Made by a program: the position numbers and the translations under genes. 64,000 nucleotides of DNA, from contig NZ_MTHD01000005.1 in assembly GCF_001956855.1 (NCBI RefSeq), positions 1-64,000 of the forward strand. The letters run 5' to 3'. Positions 44,767-53,458 of the stretch are shown in pieces. Positions within the stretch are counted from its first letter, which is position 1; every line of letters starts with the position of its first letter. Source of the stretch: Azonexus hydrophilus. Its GTDB lineage: Bacteria > Pseudomonadota > Gammaproteobacteria > Burkholderiales > Rhodocyclaceae. The notes under the pieces were generated by a model that did not search any database, was not told the origin of the DNA, and worked only from the letters and a program-made list of their open reading frames with translations.

Positions 44767-45867
44767 CTACTCTGCGTAAGTTGCGGCGATGCGCTTGAAG
44801 TTGTCGAATTCGTGCACGAAGGCCGCGACGACATCCGGGTCGAAGTGACTGCCGCTACCGCCGACAATGATGCGGTAGGCTTCTTCCATCGGCATCGCCG
44901 GTTTGTACACACGGGCGCAGATCAGGGCATCGAAGACGTCGGCCAGCGCCATCAGGCGTGCGGAAATCGGGATGGCGTCGCCGACCAGTCCGCCGGGATA
45001 GCCGCTGCCATCCCATTTTTCGTGGTGGCCGCGGGCAATTTCCTGGGCGATGCGCAGGAATTCGACCGGCCGTGCCGAGTCGGCTTCAGCCTGGGCGATT
45101 GCCTGGGCGCCGATTTCGGCATGGGTTTTCATGATCGCCCATTCTTCCGGCGTCAGTTTGCCCGGCTTGAGCAGGATGTGATCGGGGATGCCGACCTTGC
45201 CGATATCGTGCAGCGGTGCCGACTGGGCCAGCGCGTTGACGGTGCGGTCGTCGAGGTAGGCGGAAAAGCGCGGGTGATGCTGCAGGCTGCGTGCCAGTGT
45301 GCGCACGTATTCCTGGGTGCGGCGCAGGTGGTTGCCGGTTTCCGGGTCGCGGGTTTCGGCCAGGTGGGCGAGGGCGTGGATGCTGACTTCCTGGATCAGC
45401 TGGTTTTCCGCCATGCGGCTGGCGACTTCCTTTTCCAGGTAGGCGTTGTGGTCGCTGAGGATGTCACGCGCCTTCTTCAGTTCGAGCTGGGTGCGCACGC
45501 GGGCGAGCACGATGGCCGGCCGGATCGGCTTGGTGATGTAATCGACGGCGCCGCCGTCGAGGCCGCGTTCCTCGTCATCGGTGCCGTCCATGGCGGTGAC
45601 GAAGACCACCGGGATGTCACGGGTGACGGGATTGCTGCGCAATTCGGCGAGAACGCCATAGCCGTCCATGTCCGGCATCATCACGTCGAGCAGGATGAGG
45701 TCGGGTGGCGGCGAGGCATTGGCAATCTGCAGGGCGCGCCGGCCCGAGTTGGCGGCGCGGACCCGATAGATCGGCTGCAACAGTTCCCCGAGAACGCTGA
45801 GGTTTTCGGGAACGTCGTCGACAATCAGGATGGTTGGCTGTGCTTGAATCTTGTCTCTCCAGCCCAT
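44767..45867 (-). CDS. HD-GYP response regulator (c-di-GMP phosphodiesterase)
   Basis: A 366-residue regulator. Receiver in residues 11-130 ([15 protein letters not shown], phospho-acceptor in [13 protein letters not shown]) and an HD-GYP domain at about 165-350: [30 protein letters not shown] (HD), and [14 protein letters not shown] (GYP). Expected to break down cyclic di-GMP when phosphorylated. First gene of the operon with the two kinases downstream. Confidence 0.92.
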   Translation of the reverse strand: MGWRDKIQAQPTILIVDDVPENLSVLGELLQPIYRVRAANSGRRALQIANASPPPDLILLDVMMPDMDGYGVLAELRSNPVTRDIPVVFVTAMDGTDDEERGLDGGAVDYITKPIRPAIVLARVRTQLELKKARDILSDHNAYLEKEVASRMAENQLIQEVSIHALAHLAETRDPETGNHLRRTQEYVRTLARSLQHHPRFSAYLDDRTVNALAQSAPLHDIGKVGIPDHILLKPGKLTPEEWAIMKTHAEIGAQAIAQAEADSARPVEFLRIAQEIARGHHEKWDGSGYPGGLVGDAIPISARLMALADVFDALICARVYKPAMPMEEAYRIIVGGSGSHFDPDVVAAFVHEFDNFKRIAATYAE

Positions 45868-45924
45868 GAAACGGGTTTCCCGGATTATGGCCTGTGCCGC
45901 TGCGTCTGGCTACTGCCCTTTCGT

Positions 45925-46791
45925 TCAGATCGGAGTATTCAGGCCGACCAGACGGCGATAGGTGGCGAAACGGCTTTTCTCGATTTTCCCGCTGTCGACC
46001 GCAGGACGCAGTGCACAGTCCGGTTCGCGGTCATGGCGGCAGTCGCGGAAACGGCAGTTGCCGAGAAAAGGGCGGAATTCGCGGAAGGCATATTCGATTT
46101 CGTTGCGGTCGAGGTGGCCGAGGCCGAATTCCTGCAGGCCGGGCGAATCGATCAGGTGACTGTCGGCGTCGAGGTGGTAGAGCGTGGCGTGTGTCGTCGT
46201 GTGCTTGCCGGAGTCGAGGGCCTGCGAGATTTCGCGCGTGGCGGCGCGGGCTTCCGGGATCAGCGCGTTGACCAGCGTCGATTTGCCCATGCCGGACTGG
46301 CCGACCAGTACGCTGGTCTTGCCCTGCAGGTGCGGGCGCAGGTCTTCGGCGTGGCGCAACGCCGACAGTTCAAGGATGCGGTAACCGAGTGCCGCAAAGA
46401 TCGCAGTCTGCCGGCGGGCGGTGCTCATCTGTTCGGTCAGGTCGCATTTGTTGAGGACGATCAGGACTTCGATGTCCTCGCTTTCGGCGGCGATCAGCGC
46501 GCGCGTCACCAGATCGTCGGAAAACGCCGGTTCGCTGGCGACGACGACGACCAGCTGGTCGACGTTGGCGGCAATCAGCTTCTGGCGGATTTCGTTCGAG
46601 CGGTAGAGCAGGCTACGGCGCGGCAGGATGGTGTCGATGACACCCTGGTCGGCGGAGCTTTGCGTGATCTCGACGTCGTCGCCGCAGGCCACTTCGCTTT
46701 TCTTGCCACGGGGAAAGCAGGGCAGGCGCTGGCCGTCTTCTGCTTCGACAATGTACTGCCGCCCATGGGCGGCGATGACGCGGCCGCGCAT
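45925..46791 (-). CDS. rsgA: Ribosome small subunit GTPase RsgA
   Basis: A 288-residue circularly permuted GTPase: OB-fold at the N terminus, then G4 (LNKCDL), G1 (GQSGMGKST) and G3 (DSPGLQEFGL), ending in the zinc-finger with CRFRDCRHDREPDC. It assists late 30S maturation. The ATG abuts the stop of the cytochrome gene with a one-base overlap, in an operon with it and the M48 protease. Confidence 0.95.
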   Translation of the reverse strand: MRGRVIAAHGRQYIVEAEDGQRLPCFPRGKKSEVACGDDVEITQSSADQGVIDTILPRRSLLYRSNEIRQKLIAANVDQLVVVVASEPAFSDDLVTRALIAAESEDIEVLIVLNKCDLTEQMSTARRQTAIFAALGYRILELSALRHAEDLRPHLQGKTSVLVGQSGMGKSTLVNALIPEARAATREISQALDSGKHTTTHATLYHLDADSHLIDSPGLQEFGLGHLDRNEIEYAFREFRPFLGNCRFRDCRHDREPDCALRPAVDSGKIEKSRFATYRRLVGLNTPI

Positions 46792-47105
46792 CAGTCCTTG
46801 AACTTGTAGAAGGTCTGGTTCAGGTAGGCGGCCACTTCGGCTTCCTCATCCGGGAACCAGCCGGCCTGCACCTGGGCGTTGCAGGCGGCCGTGCGTTGCA
46901 GGACATCGAGCTTGGTCGACAGCATCCGGCCTTCCCGAGTGTACATCTTGCTGCCGTCGCCACCGTACATCCGGACATGGCAGGCAACACATTTTTCCTC
47001 ATGTTTGGCGTGGCCCGCCTTGGCGTCGGCATCACCCCAGGGATCGGCAGCGAGCGCCGACAGGGGGATCAGGGAGGCGGCAAGAAGTGCGCTGATCGTT
47101 TTCAT
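46791..47105 (-). CDS. Small c-type cytochrome
   Basis: A 104-residue periplasmic protein with a signal peptide (cleaved after ALA, about residue 19) and one heme c site CVACH, with a distal methionine in KMYTREGRMLST a possible axial ligand. It probably carries electrons in the periplasm. Its ATG overlaps the M48 protease stop (ATGA), and its stop touches rsgA. Why a cytochrome sits between a protease and a ribosome GTPase is unclear; this order occurs in related betaproteobacteria only by my recollection. Confidence 0.82.
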   Translation of the reverse strand: MKTISALLAASLIPLSALAADPWGDADAKAGHAKHEEKCVACHVRMYGGDGSKMYTREGRMLSTKLDVLQRTAACNAQVQAGWFPDEEAEVAAYLNQTFYKFKD

Positions 47106-48352
47106 GCGTGTTTCTCCTGAAGTTGCAGTTGCGCGATGCGCTGCGCCGCTGGCGGGTGGGAATCGTGGAACAGCGAGTGCAGCGGGTCCGGGGTCAGTGT
47201 CGAAGCGTTGTCGTCGTAGAGCTTGACCAGCGCCCGCACCAGATCGCCGGCGGCGGCGTGTTCGGCGGCATAGGCGTCGGCTTCGAACTCATGCTGGCGC
47301 GACAGGCGGCTCGACAGCGGCGCCAGCGGGAAGAGGAAGACCGGTACGACGAGGAAGAAGAGGATCAGCGCCAGCGCAGTACTCTGCGCCGGCACGCCGA
47401 GACCGGTGTAGAACCAGGTGGTGTCGATCAACTGGCCGAGCAGCCACAGGAAGGCCAGCGACCCGGCAAACATCAGCGCGATGCGCTGGACGATGTGCTT
47501 TTTCCGGAAATGCCCCAGCTCGTGCGCCAGCACGGCTTCGATTTCCGCCGGCGCGAGGCGTTCGAACAGGGTGTCGAAGAAGACGATGCGCTTGTTGTCG
47601 CCGAAGCCGGTGAAATAGGCGTTGCCATGACTCGAACGCTTCGAGCCGTCCATGACGAAGAGGCCGCTGCTGCGGAAACCGCAACGGCCGAGCAGGGCTT
47701 CGATGCGCGTCTTCATTTCACCGTCGGCCAGCGGCGTGAACTTGTTGAACAAGGGGGCGATCCAGGTCGGATAGACGAACAGCACGAGCAGGTTGAAGAC
47801 GCTCCAGAACAGCCACACCCACAGCCACCAGTATGCACCCATGGCGCCCATCAGCCACAGCACGGCGGCGACCACCGGTACGCCGATGGCGACGCCAAGC
47901 AGCGTCTGCTTGACCAGGTCGGAGACGAACAGCGCCGGCGTCATGCGGTTGAAACCGTGCCGGACCTCGACGACGAACTGGCTGTACAGCGACAGCGGCA
48001 GGTCGATCAACACCGAGATCAGCATCACGCTGAAGATCATCGCCAGCCCGTAGGCGATGCCGTCGAGACGTGGCGACCAGAGTTCATGCAGCCAGGCGAG
48101 ACCACCGCCGAGCGTGAAGGCGAGCAGTACGCCGGCTTCGATGAGAATGGCGAAAATTGCCGTTTTGCTGCGGTCGACCGTGTAATCGGCGGCTTTTTGA
48201 TGCGAGGCGAGCGTGATGCGCCCGGCGAATTCCGCCGGCACCGCGGCTCGATGGGCGGCGACATGGCGGATGTGACGCAGCTTGAGCCACAGGCGGGTGG
48301 CCAGGCTCAGGGTGAAAACGGTCAGGAACAGCAGGGTGAAATTCTCGGTCAC
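47102..48352 (-). CDS. M48 (Ste24-like) membrane metallopeptidase
   Basis: A 416-residue protease with the catalytic HELGH motif (AEIEAVLAHELGHFRKKH), a third ligand in HEFEADAYA, SKRSSHGNAYFTGFG upstream, and about seven helices. It resembles the CAAX protease Ste24 and would act on membrane or periplasmic proteins. The GTG start at 48352 (VTENFTLLF) is the family-like beginning; the longer frame runs antisense through orn. It overlaps the cytochrome gene. Confidence 0.88.
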   Translation of the reverse strand: MTENFTLLFLTVFTLSLATRLWLKLRHIRHVAAHRAAVPAEFAGRITLASHQKAADYTVDRSKTAIFAILIEAGVLLAFTLGGGLAWLHELWSPRLDGIAYGLAMIFSVMLISVLIDLPLSLYSQFVVEVRHGFNRMTPALFVSDLVKQTLLGVAIGVPVVAAVLWLMGAMGAYWWLWVWLFWSVFNLLVLFVYPTWIAPLFNKFTPLADGEMKTRIEALLGRCGFRSSGLFVMDGSKRSSHGNAYFTGFGDNKRIVFFDTLFERLAPAEIEAVLAHELGHFRKKHIVQRIALMFAGSLAFLWLLGQLIDTTWFYTGLGVPAQSTALALILFFLVVPVFLFPLAPLSSRLSRQHEFEADAYAAEHAAAGDLVRALVKLYDDNASTLTPDPLHSLFHDSHPPAAQRIAQLQLQEKHA

Positions 48353-48409
48353 GGGCGATGTCGGTGGAAGCTGTGAGAAAATGGCGTTTTTAAAGTTTCG
48401 GGCAATTAT

Positions 48410-48967
48410 ATGGCAGGCAATGCAAACAACCTCGTCTGGCTGGACATGGAAATGACCGGTCTCAATCCGGACGGCGACCGCATCATCGAAATGGCGATGG
48501 TGGTGACCAACTCGGAACTCGAAATGGTGGCCGAATCGCCGGCCTGGGTCGTCCATCAGTCGGATGAAACACTGGCCGCCATGGATGATTGGAACCAGAA
48601 AACGCACGGACGTTCAGGTTTGATCGACAAGGTGCGCGCTTCGACAATGAACGAAGCCGAGGTCGAAGCCGAAGCGCTGGCTTTCCTGCAGAAATATTCA
48701 GGCAAGGGCCATTCGCCGATGTGCGGCAACTCGATCGGCCAGGACCGCCGTTTCATGGCCCGCTACATGCCGACACTGGAAGCCTTCTTTCATTACCGCA
48801 ATCTCGACGTCAGCACGCTGAAGGAGTTGTGCAAGCGCTGGCAGCCGGAAATCTACAAGGGTTTCAAGAAGAAGAGCCGGCATACCGCACTGGCCGACAT
48901 CTACGAGTCGATCGACGAGATGAAGTACTACCGGGAACATTTCCTGGTCAAGTCCGCGGCGGATTGA
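48410..48967 (+). CDS. orn: Oligoribonuclease
   Basis: A 185-residue DEDDh exonuclease with the first acidic pair in [17 protein letters not shown] and the last H-x4-D in SRHTALADI. It degrades short RNAs and pGpG, the product of cyclic di-GMP breakdown. Divergent from the M48 protease. The start is preceded by an AAAGTTTCGGG leader and an AATTAT box. Confidence 0.96.
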   Translation: MAGNANNLVWLDMEMTGLNPDGDRIIEMAMVVTNSELEMVAESPAWVVHQSDETLAAMDDWNQKTHGRSGLIDKVRASTMNEAEVEAEALAFLQKYSGKGHSPMCGNSIGQDRRFMARYMPTLEAFFHYRNLDVSTLKELCKRWQPEIYKGFKKKSRHTALADIYESIDEMKYYREHFLVKSAAD

Positions 48968-48973
48968 TTTCCG

Positions 48974-48998
48974 CTCCGGACGGCTCGCCGTCCGGAAT
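48974..48998 (+). terminator. Stem-loop after orn
   Basis: TCCGGACGG / CCGTCCGGA with a CTCG loop lies 8 bases past the orn stop and 9 bases before the stop of the convergent glycosyltransferase gene. The T-tract is weak, so it could be shared or Rho-assisted. Confidence 0.6.
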
Positions 48999-49006
48999 TC
49001 TTGCGG

Positions 49007-50629
49007 TCAACGCCGGTAAAGACGGAATTTCTCCCGGCGTTCGCCCGGGCGGTTGCCTTCCCAGACGCGCGTCCATTGCTCGTCCGGCGCCGCCAGTTCA
49101 GCACGCGAGCTGCCGACGACCAGCAGCCAGTCGCAATTCCTGCCGGCCGGTGTGTCGTAGGCTACCGGGGCAATGTTGACGAAGTAGGACAGCGATGCCC
49201 GCTGACCATCGCTCAGTCCTTGCTGGGCCAGGCAGCGACTGCTGTCCGGCAGGGCGCGCGCGACGCCTTCGGCGACCGGGCGATAGCTCTTGCCGTAGTC
49301 GAACCACGGCAGGATCAGCGCGGTCGCGAGCAGCCACAAGGTGGTGAAGCCCAGTGTCCAGTGCGTCAGGCTGCGATACGGCGAGCGCGGTGCGGTGGCA
49401 ATCAGCCAGATCCACCACAGGGTGGCAGCGATGCCGATCAGCAGGCCGACAATTTCCAGTTCGCCGACAAAGCCCGGGCGCAGCGTGACGACACGCTGCG
49501 CCAGACGCTCGGGAACCCCAAGCACCATCGCTGACCAGCTGATCCAGACGAGCAGGGCAAAGAAACTGAAGACGCTCATCGCGAACCAGTCGAATGCATT
49601 GGCCGCACCGCGGCGCAGGCTGAGTGCGCCCGGTGTTGCCAGCAGCGCCACCGCAGGCAGCAGCAGCAAGGCCGGGATATCGCGTGGGCGGTAGGCCCAG
49701 GCCAGCAATAGCAAGGTGATCAGCAGGAAGGAGAGCGGCAGCAGTTGGGCCGGCGCAGACCATTGCTGGCGGCGGGTCCATAGTGTCCAGGCAGCCAGCG
49801 GCAGCGCCGGGAAAGCGAACCACGGCAGCATGGCCGAGAAGCGTCCGAGTCCGTTCAGGGAGAACGGGGTGCGCAGCGGCGCCAGTTCGGTCAGCAGCCA
49901 GGCGTCGAAGCGTTCCGGCGCCTGGGCCAGCAGAGCCAGCGGCCAGGGGGCGGCAAGCAGGATGCCGATGGCGAGGCCGACGAGCAGCGTCTGCAAGGCC
50001 TTGCTGCGGTCTGGTGACAGCCACCAGGCGATCGGGGCGACGGCCAGCAGGGGCAGGGTTGGTGCGATGCCGGCGCCAAGCAGGCAGGCGGCCAGTGCCA
50101 GGCCATAGAACACGCCGGTCAACCGGGGTTTGCGGCCGATGGTCGCCAGCGCACCGAGGCCGCCGGCGTAGGCGGCAAGGGCGATCAGGATCGGCTGGGC
50201 GTCATGGGCGTGCAGCAGCAACCCGGCGCAACCAGCGAGCAACATCGGGCTGGCGGCGGCGCTGTCGGTGCCGTACAACTCACGGCCGGCATAGTAGAGG
50301 CCGGTCAGCGCCAGCGCGATCCAGATGGCGCTGGCCAGTCGCATTGCTTCGTGTGCCGGCAGTAGCCAGCCGAAGAGCTGGCCGGTCAGCGCAGCGCTCC
50401 AGTAGTACAGCGGTGGTTCGTGGAAAGGCTGGCCGGCCAGTATCGGCGTCAGCCAGTTACCGGTCGACAACATCTGCCAGGCGGTGCCGATATGGATCGC
50501 ATCCTCGCCTTTCCAGGGGTCGCGGCCGAACAGTCCGGCCAGGACATAGAAGGCGAGCATGCCGGCGAGCATCCAGCCGCCCGGTGGCAGGCGGATGCCG
50601 CGGCGAAGCAGGAGGGCGAGATCAGGCAT
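49007..50629 (-). CDS. Glycosyltransferase family 39 (ArnT/PMT-like)
   Basis: A 540-residue inner-membrane protein with about 11 helices. The early DPWKGEDAIHIGTAWQML and FHEPPLYYW region is typical of ArnT/PMT-like GT-C enzymes, the acidic residues (DxxED-like) being catalytic. It would transfer a sugar from an undecaprenyl- or dolichol-type lipid to lipid A, protein or polymer. The C-terminal 110 residues are soluble and periplasmic. Monocistronic, on the rpmE/rho strand. Confidence 0.82.
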   Translation of the reverse strand: MPDLALLLRRGIRLPPGGWMLAGMLAFYVLAGLFGRDPWKGEDAIHIGTAWQMLSTGNWLTPILAGQPFHEPPLYYWSAALTGQLFGWLLPAHEAMRLASAIWIALALTGLYYAGRELYGTDSAAASPMLLAGCAGLLLHAHDAQPILIALAAYAGGLGALATIGRKPRLTGVFYGLALAACLLGAGIAPTLPLLAVAPIAWWLSPDRSKALQTLLVGLAIGILLAAPWPLALLAQAPERFDAWLLTELAPLRTPFSLNGLGRFSAMLPWFAFPALPLAAWTLWTRRQQWSAPAQLLPLSFLLITLLLLAWAYRPRDIPALLLLPAVALLATPGALSLRRGAANAFDWFAMSVFSFFALLVWISWSAMVLGVPERLAQRVVTLRPGFVGELEIVGLLIGIAATLWWIWLIATAPRSPYRSLTHWTLGFTTLWLLATALILPWFDYGKSYRPVAEGVARALPDSSRCLAQQGLSDGQRASLSYFVNIAPVAYDTPAGRNCDWLLVVGSSRAELAAPDEQWTRVWEGNRPGERREKFRLYRR

Positions 50630-50644
50630 CGAGCGCAGAAATGA

Positions 50645-50669
50645 AAAGGGCAGCCCACAGGCTGCCCAT
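50645..50669 (-). terminator. Terminator of rpmE
   Basis: GGGCAGCC / GGCTGCCC stem with TTTT on the minus strand, 20 bases past the rpmE stop. Confidence 0.8.
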
Positions 50670-50689
50670 TCTGGCGAAACGCAAGCCGA

Positions 50690-50914
50690 TCAGGCAGCAG
50701 CCTTGCCGCGCATGGCGCCGAACTTCTGGTTGAACTTCTCGACGCGACCGGCGGTATCGACGATCTTCTGCTTGCCGGTGTAGAACGGGTGGCAGGCAGC
50801 GCAGACTTCAACGTGGAAGTCCTTCTTGTTCATCGTGGATTTGGTCGCGAAGGTGTTGCCGCAGGAGCAGGTCACCTGGATTTCTTGGTAGTTCGGGTGG
50901 ATATCGGCTTTCAT
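50690..50914 (-). CDS. rpmE: 50S ribosomal protein L31, zinc form
   Basis: A 74-residue protein with four cysteines arranged as in the zinc-containing (C+) L31: CSC near residue 16 and CAAC near residue 38, and HPFYTGKQK as the usual core. The ATG at 50914 is preceded by AAAGGACAAAAG. It lies 91 bases after rho and has its own terminator. Confidence 0.95.
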   Translation of the reverse strand: MKADIHPNYQEIQVTCSCGNTFATKSTMNKKDFHVEVCAACHPFYTGKQKIVDTAGRVEKFNQKFGAMRGKAAA

Positions 50915-51005
50915 CTTTTGTCCTTTAAGCGAGCGACCGGCGGATGTGGCCGATCTGGGAAGCGCGTGATTATCGTTGAATAAGCACGCGCTGGCAATAC
51001 ATATT

Positions 51006-52265
51006 TCAGCCGCGACGCATGGCGTCGAAGAATTCGGCGTTGCCCTTGGTCGATTTGACCTTGTCGAGCAGGAATTCCATCGCTTCGAGGTCGTCCATCG
51101 GGTAGCAGAGCTTCCTGAGTACCCACATCTTCTGCAGCACGTCCGGTTTGAGCAGCAGTTCCTCACGGCGCGTGCCGGAGCGATTGACGTTGATCGCCGG
51201 GTACATCCGCTTCTCGGCCATGCGACGGTCGAGGTGGATTTCCGAGTTGCCGGTACCCTTGAATTCTTCGTAGATCACTTCGTCCATGCGCGAGCCGGTG
51301 TCGATCAGCGCCGTGGCGAGGATGGTCAGCGAGCCGCCTTCCTCGATGTTGCGTGCAGCACCGAAGAAGCGCTTCGGCTTCTGCAAGGCGTTGGCGTCCA
51401 CGCCGCCGGTCAGCACCTTGCCGGAAGCCGGCTGGACGGTGTTGTAGGCGCGGGCGAGGCGGGTGATCGAGTCGAGCAGGATGACCACGTCCTTCTTGTG
51501 TTCGACCAGGCGCTTGGCCTTTTCGATGACCATTTCCGCAACCGCGACGTGGCGGGTGGCTGGTTCGTCGAAGGTCGAGGCGACGACTTCACCCTTGACG
51601 GTGCGCGTCATTTCGGTGACTTCTTCCGGACGCTCGTCGATCAGCAACACGATCAGCACGGCTTCCGGATGGTTGGCCGAGATGGCGTGGGCGATGTTCT
51701 GCAGCATCACCGTCTTGCCGGTTTTCGGCGGGGCGACGATCAGGCCGCGCTGGCCGGCACCGACCGGTGAAATCATGTCGATGACCCGGCTGGTGATGTT
51801 CTCGTCGGACTTGATATCGCGTTCGAGCTTGAAGTGACGCGTCGGATGCAACGGCGTCAGGTTCTCGAACATGATCTTGGTCTTGTTGGCTTCCGGCGGG
51901 AAGCCGTTGATCGATTCCAGCTTGGTCAGCGCGACATAGCGCTCGCCATCCTTCGGTGTGCGGATCTCACCTTCGACGGTGTCGCCGGTGCGCAGGTTGA
52001 AGCGGCGGACCTGCGACGGGGAAACGTAGATGTCGTCAGGATTGGCCAGGTAGGAGGTGTCCGAGGAACGGAGGAAACCATAACCGTCGGGCAGGACTTC
52101 CAGCGTGCCGTCGCCGTAAATGGTGTCGCCGTTCTTCGCCTTCGCCTTGAGGATCGCGTAGATCAACTCCTGCTTGCGCATGCGGTTGGCGTTCTCGATG
52201 GCGAGTTCGGTCGCCATGTCGAGCAATTTGCTGACGTGTAAGGTCTTGAGTTCGGAAAGTTGCAT
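51006..52265 (-). CDS. rho: Transcription termination factor Rho
   Basis: A 419-residue hexameric RNA helicase: N-terminal helical domain ([18 protein letters not shown]), OB-fold RNA-binding domain ([13 protein letters not shown]), Walker [13 protein letters not shown], Walker [17 protein letters not shown] and the secondary-channel Q/R loops. Normal length. The trxA-rho-rpmE order is conserved in betaproteobacteria. Confidence 0.98.
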   Translation of the reverse strand: MQLSELKTLHVSKLLDMATELAIENANRMRKQELIYAILKAKAKNGDTIYGDGTLEVLPDGYGFLRSSDTSYLANPDDIYVSPSQVRRFNLRTGDTVEGEIRTPKDGERYVALTKLESINGFPPEANKTKIMFENLTPLHPTRHFKLERDIKSDENITSRVIDMISPVGAGQRGLIVAPPKTGKTVMLQNIAHAISANHPEAVLIVLLIDERPEEVTEMTRTVKGEVVASTFDEPATRHVAVAEMVIEKAKRLVEHKKDVVILLDSITRLARAYNTVQPASGKVLTGGVDANALQKPKRFFGAARNIEEGGSLTILATALIDTGSRMDEVIYEEFKGTGNSEIHLDRRMAEKRMYPAINVNRSGTRREELLLKPDVLQKMWVLRKLCYPMDDLEAMEFLLDKVKSTKGNAEFFDAMRRG

Positions 52266-52380
52266 TGGGAGTGTATGTGGCGCCGAAGTGGGAGCGCGGG
52301 CGACAGCCCGAAGAACGGGGCGCAGGAGCTGGAGCTTGGAGGGTGAAATTGACGCCGGGGCGCGTGGCCGGTTGCGTCAG

Positions 52381-52407
52381 CCTGAAGTTGCAGAACGCAG
52401 CTTCAGG
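52381..52407 (-). terminator. Stem-loop between trxA and rho
   Basis: CCTGAAGTTGC / GCAGCTTCAGG, 11 pairs with one G-T, around AGAAC, just after the trxA stop. No T-tract, so it may be a weak or Rho-dependent terminator, or an element of the rho leader. Confidence 0.4.
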
Positions 52408-52424
52408 CCGGGAGACTACGGAGA

Positions 52425-52751
52425 TTACAGCGTGCTGTCAATAAAGGCAGCGAGTTGCGACTTGGAGAGGGCGCCGACCTTGGTTGCTTCGACATTGCCG
52501 TTCTTGAAGATCATCAGCGTCGGGATGCCGCGGATGCCGAATTTTGCCGGCGTCTGCTGGTTGTCATCGATATTGACCTTGGCGACCTTGAGCTTGCCGG
52601 CGTATTCGGCAGCGATTTCGTCGAGGATCGGGGCAATCATCTTGCAGGGGCCGCACCATTCTGCCCAGTAGTCGACGAGCACGGGCTGCTGCGCTTGCAG
52701 CACTTCGGCTTCAAAGGTGTCGTCGGTGACGTAATGGATGTGCTCGCTCAT
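52425..52751 (-). CDS. trxA: Thioredoxin
   Basis: A 108-residue thioredoxin with the WCGPC active site ([18 protein letters not shown]), the cis-proline in RGIPTLMIF and normal length. It is a cytoplasmic disulfide reductase. It precedes rho in the conserved trxA-rho-rpmE set. Confidence 0.97.
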   Translation of the reverse strand: MSEHIHYVTDDTFEAEVLQAQQPVLVDYWAEWCGPCKMIAPILDEIAAEYAGKLKVAKVNIDDNQQTPAKFGIRGIPTLMIFKNGNVEATKVGALSKSQLAAFIDSTL

Positions 52752-52855
52752 GGTTGCCTCTTGGTTTCAGGGGGGAATTTGTTCGTTTGGGAAAGGCGGT
52801 GACGCCTTATGAAATCTGGTGTGATGCTAGCGAAAAAAATCGGTCAAGGGAAGCG

Positions 52856-53458
52856 TCAGCGGCCCGTTTTGAACAGATTGGCCAGTTCGACGGCAGTTTT
52901 GACCTGCATCTTGTCGAAGAGGTTCGCCCGATGAACTTCGACGGTGCGCATGCTGATGTTTAGTTCGTCGGCGATGACCTTGTTGTATTTGCCGGCGAGA
53001 ACCAGTTCCATGATCTGGCGTTCACGGGTGGTCAGCCTAGAAACCCGTGCGTTGACCGAGTCGACCGTGGCATTTTCGGCGCGTTGCCTGGCGTCGAGCG
53101 CCATCGCTTCTTCGATGCGGTTGGCCAGGTCGTTGTCGTTGAGCGGTTTTTCGAAGAAGTCGAAGGCGCCGCGTTTCAGTGTGGCGACGGCCAACGGGAC
53201 GTCGCCGTGGCCGGTCAGGAAGATTACCGGTAGCGTTGATCCCCGTTCGAGTAGCGCGTCGAAGCAGTCCAGTCCGCTCATGCCGGACATGCGCATGTCG
53301 AGGACGACACAGCCTGCGGTGGCCGGGGTCCAGGCGGCGAGGAAGTGCTCGGCGGATTCGTAGGTGGCGCATGGCAGGCCGCGCGACTTGAGCAGCCAGG
53401 CCAGGGCGTCCCGGATCGCTTCGTCGTCGTCTACTAGGTGGGCTTGCGGCGTGTTCAT
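52856..53458 (-). CDS. dctR: C4-dicarboxylate response regulator DctR (FixJ family)
   Basis: A 200-residue regulator with a receiver (AHLVDDDEAIRDAL; VVLDMRMSGMSG; FFEKPLND) and a LuxR/FixJ helix-turn-helix (LTTRERQIMELVLAGKYNKVIADEL). Its ATG overlaps the stop of dctS (ATGA). It should activate dctPQM, divergent and 130 bases away from dctS. Also found upstream in the family as DctR. Confidence 0.88.
   Translation of the reverse strand: MNTPQAHLVDDDEAIRDALAWLLKSRGLPCATYESAEHFLAAWTPATAGCVVLDMRMSGMSGLDCFDALLERGSTLPVIFLTGHGDVPLAVATLKRGAFDFFEKPLNDNDLANRIEEAMALDARQRAENATVDSVNARVSRLTTRERQIMELVLAGKYNKVIADELNISMRTVEVHRANLFDKMQVKTAVELANLFKTGR

Noticed and set aside
42398..44779. Plus-strand frame of 793 residues opposite the hybrid kinase
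   Set aside because: Same reason: no domain and reversed codon bias of the real kinase.
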